51,539 nt of DNA from contig JASLKP010000010.1 in NCBI GenBank assembly GCA_030747485.1, forward strand, positions 1-51,539, read 5' to 3'. Position 1 is the stretch's first letter. Each line of letters begins with the position of its first letter. Shown here one piece after another: positions 50,605-51,539 of the stretch. The position numbers and the translations under genes are program-made. The DNA comes from Candidatus Thalassarchaeaceae archaeon (GTDB lineage Archaea > Thermoplasmatota > Poseidoniia > Poseidoniales > Thalassarchaeaceae). The notes beneath the pieces were generated by a model. That model did no database searches and was not told the origin of the DNA. It saw only the letters and a program-made list of their open reading frames with translations.

Positions 50605-51539
50605 CTAAGGTGACATAAGCGAATCAATTGGATGAGTACGACGGTCTAAACCGCTACCAAGTGGGATGGGTAATGATGTGTCCAATTCAATTTCACTCGA
50701 CCAAATCGACTCGCAATCACATGACAACCCTTCAAACTCTGCTAGTGATCCTGACACTGAATATCGCTCGATTGCAGCAGCGACTTCTTTGTCACATTGA
50801 CCGCAATTATGAGCGCCACGAATCGAACCTGCCGCAGTGGGGTGAATAATCAATCTTGAACGAGCAGATTCACCATCTGGATGGATGTCATCATGCACGT
50901 CCCGAATCATTTGAACGAGGGACCATAGCCAAGGTGGACGATATTCACGATGACGGAAGAGACGGTCAACGATTGTGCGTCTCTGAATGTTCATTGGATT
51001 TACACTGATTTCGTCACTATCTTCAGCCACATCTCGAATCCATTTTGAGGTGTGATACAAGGCATCACCTTCGGACATGAAAGGCGGCTTGAACAGAAGG
51101 TACGTTTTGGCCCTCAACCCATTCTCGTGAAGGGTGTCTACAGCCTTCTTCCAAGTCTTGATTCTGAATCCCTTGTTACAATGGAATTTGAGCACTTCAT
51201 CATCGTACGCTTCTAAGCCGATGGCAATCGTACAACCTGGGTGGCGTTCAGCAACCCATGCAATCTTTTCTGGATGGCACAAATGTGCCTGTGCTTCGAC
51301 AATCAAGTGTTTGCCCATTGCATGGGTTTCTTTGAGGACCGTTTCCTGCCAATCTGCTGGATTCTCCTCATCTTCAAAGAAGGTCCCAGAGGTGTAGACC
51401 TTGACCATCGTGCATCCTTTGAAGTCCTTGGTTTGCTTCTTTGCAGCATCCCACTGCGCGAAGAGATCGTCGGCGGTCACATCATCGCGCACGTCGTTGA
51501 AGTAGCCACAAAAGGTGCATCCAGACTTCCACCACCAAG
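50605..51539 (-). CDS. Archaeosine biosynthesis radical SAM protein RaSEA, 5' end outside window
   Basis: Partial: the reading frame stays open to the window edge, so the N-terminus is missing. The visible start WWWKSGCTFCGYFND holds the GC-x2-C part of the radical SAM cluster, then VKVYTSGTFFEDEENP, LIVEAQAHLC, AIGLEAYDDEV (family pattern GLEs), and the C-terminal HNCGQCDKEVAAAIERYS with a second Cys pair. Together with ArcS it converts preQ0-derived lysine adducts at G15 of tRNA into archaeosine. Assigned by pattern; another TIGR01210-like radical SAM protein is the alternative. A GTG at 51492 is not the true start. Confidence 0.82.
   Translation of the reverse strand, partial: WWWKSGCTFCGYFNDVRDDVTADDLFAQWDAAKKQTKDFKGCTMVKVYTSGTFFEDEENPADWQETVLKETHAMGKHLIVEAQAHLCHPEKIAWVAERHPGCTIAIGLEAYDDEVLKFHCNKGFRIKTWKKAVDTLHENGLRAKTYLLFKPPFMSEGDALYHTSKWIRDVAEDSDEISVNPMNIQRRTIVDRLFRHREYRPPWLWSLVQMIRDVHDDIHPDGESARSRLIIHPTAAGSIRGAHNCGQCDKEVAAAIERYSVSGSLAEFEGLSCDCESIWSSEIELDTSLPIPLGSGLDRRTHPIDSLMSP

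Noticed and set aside
1..51539. CRISPR arrays, insertion sequences, prophage or integrated elements
   Set aside because: No regularly spaced direct repeats, transposase or integrase genes, or terminal repeats were seen; all large frames have chromosomal-type products.

Overview
The window is a compact, almost intergenic-free piece of a euryarchaeal chromosome. The best guess is a marine Thermoplasmatota lineage such as Poseidoniia (Marine Group II). Archaeal identity rests on Pus10, ribosomal L21e, Rpo4, a DUF655 protein, KsgA, an L10/P0 and L12/P1 pair with matching acidic tails, SecE-Spt5, an AK6/Fap7-type kinase, an archaeal-type cis-prenyltransferase, a RaSEA-type archaeosine radical SAM protein and a tRNA-Thr. 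The marine Poseidoniia guess rests on giant signal-peptide proteins with calcium-binding TSP3-like repeats, FN3-like repeats, an MMPL/RND exporter and paired SPFH proteins. It is an inference; no marker was searched.

Layout. 1-8.1 kb: MscS channel, phosphoglycerate mutase, a degenerate kinase-fold membrane protein, HAD phosphatase, UppS, Nudix hydrolase, DUF354 protein, RidA and a ribbon-helix-helix protein. 8.2-12.2 kb: phosphohexomutase, methyltransferase, tRNA-Thr(CGU) and Pgk. 12.2-17.3 kb: M24 peptidase, a protein made of several histone folds, a small CPCC protein, CorA, then on the other strand a zinc-ribbon protein, a 2Fe-2S ferredoxin and a 45-residue membrane microprotein. 17.4-21.1 kb: the classic archaeal cluster pus10-rpl21e-rpo4-DUF655-ksgA. 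21.2-25.8 kb: DnaJ-like protein, large RND exporter, DUF971. 25.9-31.2 kb: amidohydrolase, PLC-like lipoprotein, Ca2+/cation antiporter, AK6 kinase, CDP-alcohol phosphatidyltransferase. 31.3-39 kb: two very large surface proteins flanking a coiled-coil protein. 39.1-43.9 kb: ftsZ-secE-spt5-rpl11-rpl1-rpl10-rpl12. 44-51.5 kb: a candidate structured RNA, unknown genes, two SPFH genes, an Obg-like GTPase, a membrane protein resembling heme-copper oxidase subunit I without most heme ligands, and RaSEA cut by the window end.

The most interesting signals are: (i) a 269-residue protein with at least three histone folds in one chain; (ii) Spt5 carrying an N-terminal, catalytically degraded Nudix domain; (iii) an L11 consisting only of the C-terminal domain, immediately beside that Spt5; (iv) a precise promoter architecture, TTA(A/T)-N11-AGGTCGC, shared by tRNA-Thr, rpl21e, secE and rpl11; (v) a 117-nt element closed by a perfect 12-bp stem after rpl12. 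Items ii-iv all touch the transcription and translation machinery, suggesting lineage-specific remodelling of it. No CRISPR array, insertion sequence, prophage or clear gene-transfer island was seen. All gaps between genes are shorter than 300 bases.
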